From Aldehydirespirator sp028819505 (GTDB lineage Bacteria > Actinomycetota > Acidimicrobiia > Acidimicrobiales > Aldehydirespiratoraceae), in the NCBI GenBank assembly GCA_965207755.1, contig OZ242297.1, forward strand, positions 62,001 through 126,000: a stretch of DNA of 64,000 bases. Reading direction: 5' to 3'. The translations under genes were made by a program, and so were the position numbers. Under the pieces are notes generated by a model. That model was not told the DNA's origin. It saw only the letters and a program-made list of their open reading frames with translations, and did not search any database. Below are positions 62,571-64,000 of the stretch, in pieces. The number at the start of each line of letters is the position of its first letter. Position 1 is the stretch's first letter.

Positions 62571-62608
62571 TCTGTAGGGCGGACCTGTAGGGCGGACCTG
62601 TAGGGCGG
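62571..62608 (+). repeat. Three 13-bp units ACCTGTAGGGCGG
   Basis: Three tandem copies (the first with ATCTG) straight after the LLM gene. The adjacent TCTAGCGTCGTGTC recalls the CTAGTGGTGTGTCG IS end. Confidence 0.65.
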
Positions 62609-62628
62609 CGAATTGGTTGCACGTTGCT

Positions 62629-62845
62629 ACTAATCCTGACAAGACTAGTAGTAACTTGTCGGCGCCTGGAACGAAGGGCAAACAGGATGATGCAGAACCT
62701 GGGCGTGCTCCGCAGGGTGCAGTCGGGCAAGAAGTTCGAGTTCTGGCCCGTCAATGGTCTCTCGGATCAGCTTCGAGCGTTGGCCGACGAGTTGCATCGA
62801 TGACATACTAATTTACTACTAATGTCTACTAAGTTAGTAATATAC
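62629..62845 (+). CDS. 38-aa winged-helix tail with palindromic AT-rich flanks
   Basis: The 38-aa frame 62687-62803 (MMQNLGVLRRVQSGKKFEFW ... LRALADELHR) looks like the wing and last helix of an ArsR-type regulator. GACAAG-N11-CTTGTC at 62636-62658 is a perfect inverted repeat before it. After it, 62814-62841 has TTACTA ... TAGTAA. These AT-rich spots stand out in the GC-rich arm. It is either a tiny regulator or the residue of one. The entry covers gene plus flanks. Confidence 0.4.
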
Positions 62846-62850
62846 GTGCG

Positions 62851-63675
62851 CTAGAGCGTCGGCAGGAGTTCGTCGAAGAGGGCGCTGAAGCGCTCGGCCG
62901 CAGCGGCTGCAGCCTCGATGACCTCGTTGTGAGACAGGGGCAGGTCGGAGATGCCGGCCGCCAGGTTGGTACACAGCGAGATGCCCAGCACCTGGGCGCC
63001 CATGTGGCGGGCGGCGGTGGCCTCGGGCACTGTCGACATGCCCACCATCGACCCGCCCAGCGCCTGGGCCAGGCGGATCTCGGCCGGGGTCTCGAACATC
63101 GGGCCGTGGAACCAGAAGTAAACGCCCTCCCGCAGCGTCTGCCCCAGCCGGGCCGCGGCCGCGTGGGCCTTGGCCCGGAGCTCAGGTGTGTACACGTCGG
63201 TCATGTCGGTGAAGCGGGGTCCGATGCGCTCGTCGTTCGGGCCGGCCAGCGCGCTGATGCCGGCCAGGTTCACGTGGTCGGTGATGACGGCCAGGTCGCC
63301 GGCGGCCATGCCCTCGCCGCAGGCCCCGGCAGCGTTGGTGAGCACCACCGCCCGGCATCCGGCCGTGACCGCGGTCCGCACCGCGAACGTGATGGCCCCT
63401 GGGTCGTGGCCCTCGTAGGCGTGGGCCCGCCCCGACAGCAGCAGCACCCGGTTGCCGCCCATCTGCGCCGAGTAGGCCGTGCCGGCGTGGCCGACGGCGG
63501 TGGGGATGGGGAACCCGGGCAGGTCCCGGTACGGCACCGCTGCCTTGTCGCTGATCCGGTCGGGGTAGCCGCCCAGCCCCGACCCCAGCACCACGCACAC
63601 GTCGTGCCGCTCGCACCCGGTCCGCTCGGCCAGCACCCGGGCCGTCCCCCGCAGCCGCTCATACAGATCAGTCAC
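62851..63675 (-). CDS. Purine nucleoside phosphorylase
   Basis: 274 aa from the GTG at 63675. VCVVLGSGLGGYPD, VLLLSGRAHAYEGH, VVLTNAAGACGEGMAAGDLA and GVYFWFHGPMFETPAEIRLA are the trimeric PNP family motifs (phosphate, ribose and base contacts). It splits purine nucleosides with phosphate. The 5' end is duplicated: the copy with the good GAGGAGG site opens a frame that stops after 26 codons. An ATG at 63735 is also in frame with the gene and may be used instead. Confidence 0.88.
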   Translation of the reverse strand: MTDLYERLRGTARVLAERTGCERHDVCVVLGSGLGGYPDRISDKAAVPYRDLPGFPIPTAVGHAGTAYSAQMGGNRVLLLSGRAHAYEGHDPGAITFAVRTAVTAGCRAVVLTNAAGACGEGMAAGDLAVITDHVNLAGISALAGPNDERIGPRFTDMTDVYTPELRAKAHAAAARLGQTLREGVYFWFHGPMFETPAEIRLAQALGGSMVGMSTVPEATAARHMGAQVLGISLCTNLAAGISDLPLSHNEVIEAAAAAAERFSALFDELLPTL

Positions 63676-63753
63676 GACACTGGGCTGTGTGCGCTTGCTG
63701 ACCGCACAAGCGCACAGTCCCCTCCAGCCGCTCATACAGATCAGTCACGACAC
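63652..63753. repeat. Direct repeat of PNP 5' end with hairpin between copies
   Basis: CAGCCGCTCATACAGATCAG then TCACGACAC occurs at 63652-63680 and 63725-63753, 73 bases apart. Between them TGTGCGCTTG and CAAGCGCACA form a perfect 10-bp hairpin. The first copy on the minus strand keeps the ribosome-binding site, the second keeps the gene. Confidence 0.85.
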
Positions 63754-63921
63754 CCTCCTCATGCTTTCGACGGACGCCACATGGGCGTTGGCAGCGTGGT
63801 CATGGCGTGCTCCGGGTGAAGCGGGCGATGTCGGCGGTTGCTTCGGGGTATGTCTCGGCCAGTCCGTCGGGTCGCCGAGCTCGAGAGCGTCGGGGTCGTA
63901 TGGGCGTGCGAGCGCGTTCAT
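63745..63921 (-). CDS. Small unknown frame in PNP operon, possibly frameshifted
   Basis: 58 codons from an ATG at 63921 (MNALARPYDPDALELGDPTD), ending in a GTGA overlap with the duplicated PNP start. A second frame over the same DNA (GLAETYPEATADIARFTRST, stop at about 63806) looks more protein-like than the second half of this one, so a one-base shift near 63868 is likely. Family unknown. Confidence 0.4.
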   Translation of the reverse strand: MNALARPYDPDALELGDPTDWPRHTPKQPPTSPASPGARHDHAANAHVASVESMRRVS

Positions 63922-64000
63922 GGTGCGGCTCCGGTCAGTCTCCGTGCCCGGGTGTCGGCTTCGGCTACCGCCTCGGCCACGTCGAGGGTCAGCAGCCGGC
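63918..64000 (-). CDS. Partial gene at right edge
   Basis: The last 26 codons of a gene running in from beyond the window: RLLTLDVAEAVAEADTRARR, then LTGAAP and a stop. It overlaps the next start by ATGA, so it belongs to the PNP operon. Too short to identify. Confidence 0.5.
   Translation of the reverse strand, partial: RLLTLDVAEAVAEADTRARRLTGAAP

Noticed and set aside
1..64000. tRNA, rRNA, riboswitch or replication origin
   Set aside because: No cloverleaf, rRNA core sequence, known riboswitch core or DnaA-box cluster was noticed by reading; a covariance-model scan would be decisive.

Overview
The window is high-GC DNA with bacterial gene organisation: Shine-Dalgarno sites, ATGA/GTGA stop-start overlaps and many GTG starts. 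An F420-type luciferase-like oxidoreductase, the strong codon bias and the heme-oxygenase-like redox enzyme point to an actinobacterium, possibly Acidimicrobiia-like. That assignment is inference. No rRNA, tRNA or CRISPR array was seen.

The window divides in two. From 1 to about 53.9 kb it is a large accessory defence island, repeatedly broken up by insertion sequences. From about 54.2 kb to the end it is ordinary metabolism, unusual only for its many GC-rich minisatellites.

Defence island, left to right. Two paralogous NACHT-pentapeptide NTPases face each other (320-2683 and 10435-12792). Between them lie an Abi_C fragment, a short Argonaute/SIR2-APAZ operon (SPARSA type) and an intact IS256 element inserted next to an ISL3 remnant. 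After a block of decayed membrane-protein copies comes a McrB-like GTPase with a long coiled coil, followed by a McrC/DUF2357 nuclease. Next is an XRE-ImmA/IrrE + PIN pair, then IS1182 and IS21 remnants, a DUF4365 + 426-aa unknown pair, and a small operon encoding a 105-aa unknown, a protein-kinase N-lobe and a HEPN-like protein. A 915-aa helical-repeat protein follows, now preceded by an internally deleted IS256. Then come a HerA-like tail, NurA and a DNA methyltransferase, and a four-gene operon of ribbon-helix-helix antitoxin, Doc, deoxyribosyltransferase-like and ImmA/IrrE proteins. After that are a SAM methyltransferase/AlkB-like pair with a PfkB kinase nearby, and a GHKL ATPase with an 811-aa phosphoribosyltransferase-like partner. 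The island ends with a NYN-domain protein, a 5'-truncated darG, a KTSC protein, a decayed second copy of the methyltransferase, a winged-helix/AbiEii pair broken by another methyltransferase, and that methyltransferase itself.

Metabolic arm: gamma-glutamyltransferase, a decayed amidohydrolase, a DAO-type FAD oxidoreductase, a small alpha-beta protein with a decapeptide repeat tail, a Rieske protein, a 2Fe-2S ferredoxin with an altered cluster motif, a heme-oxygenase-like diiron-type enzyme, a GNAT fusion, an LLM oxidoreductase, and a purine nucleoside phosphorylase whose 5' end is duplicated.

The best candidates for undescribed biology are the GHKL + PRTase-like pair, the four-gene RHH-Doc-NDT-ImmA operon, the DUF4365 pair, the facing NACHT pair around SPARSA, and the kinase/HEPN operon. 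Many other genes are truncated by ISL3 ends, so the island also records lost systems.
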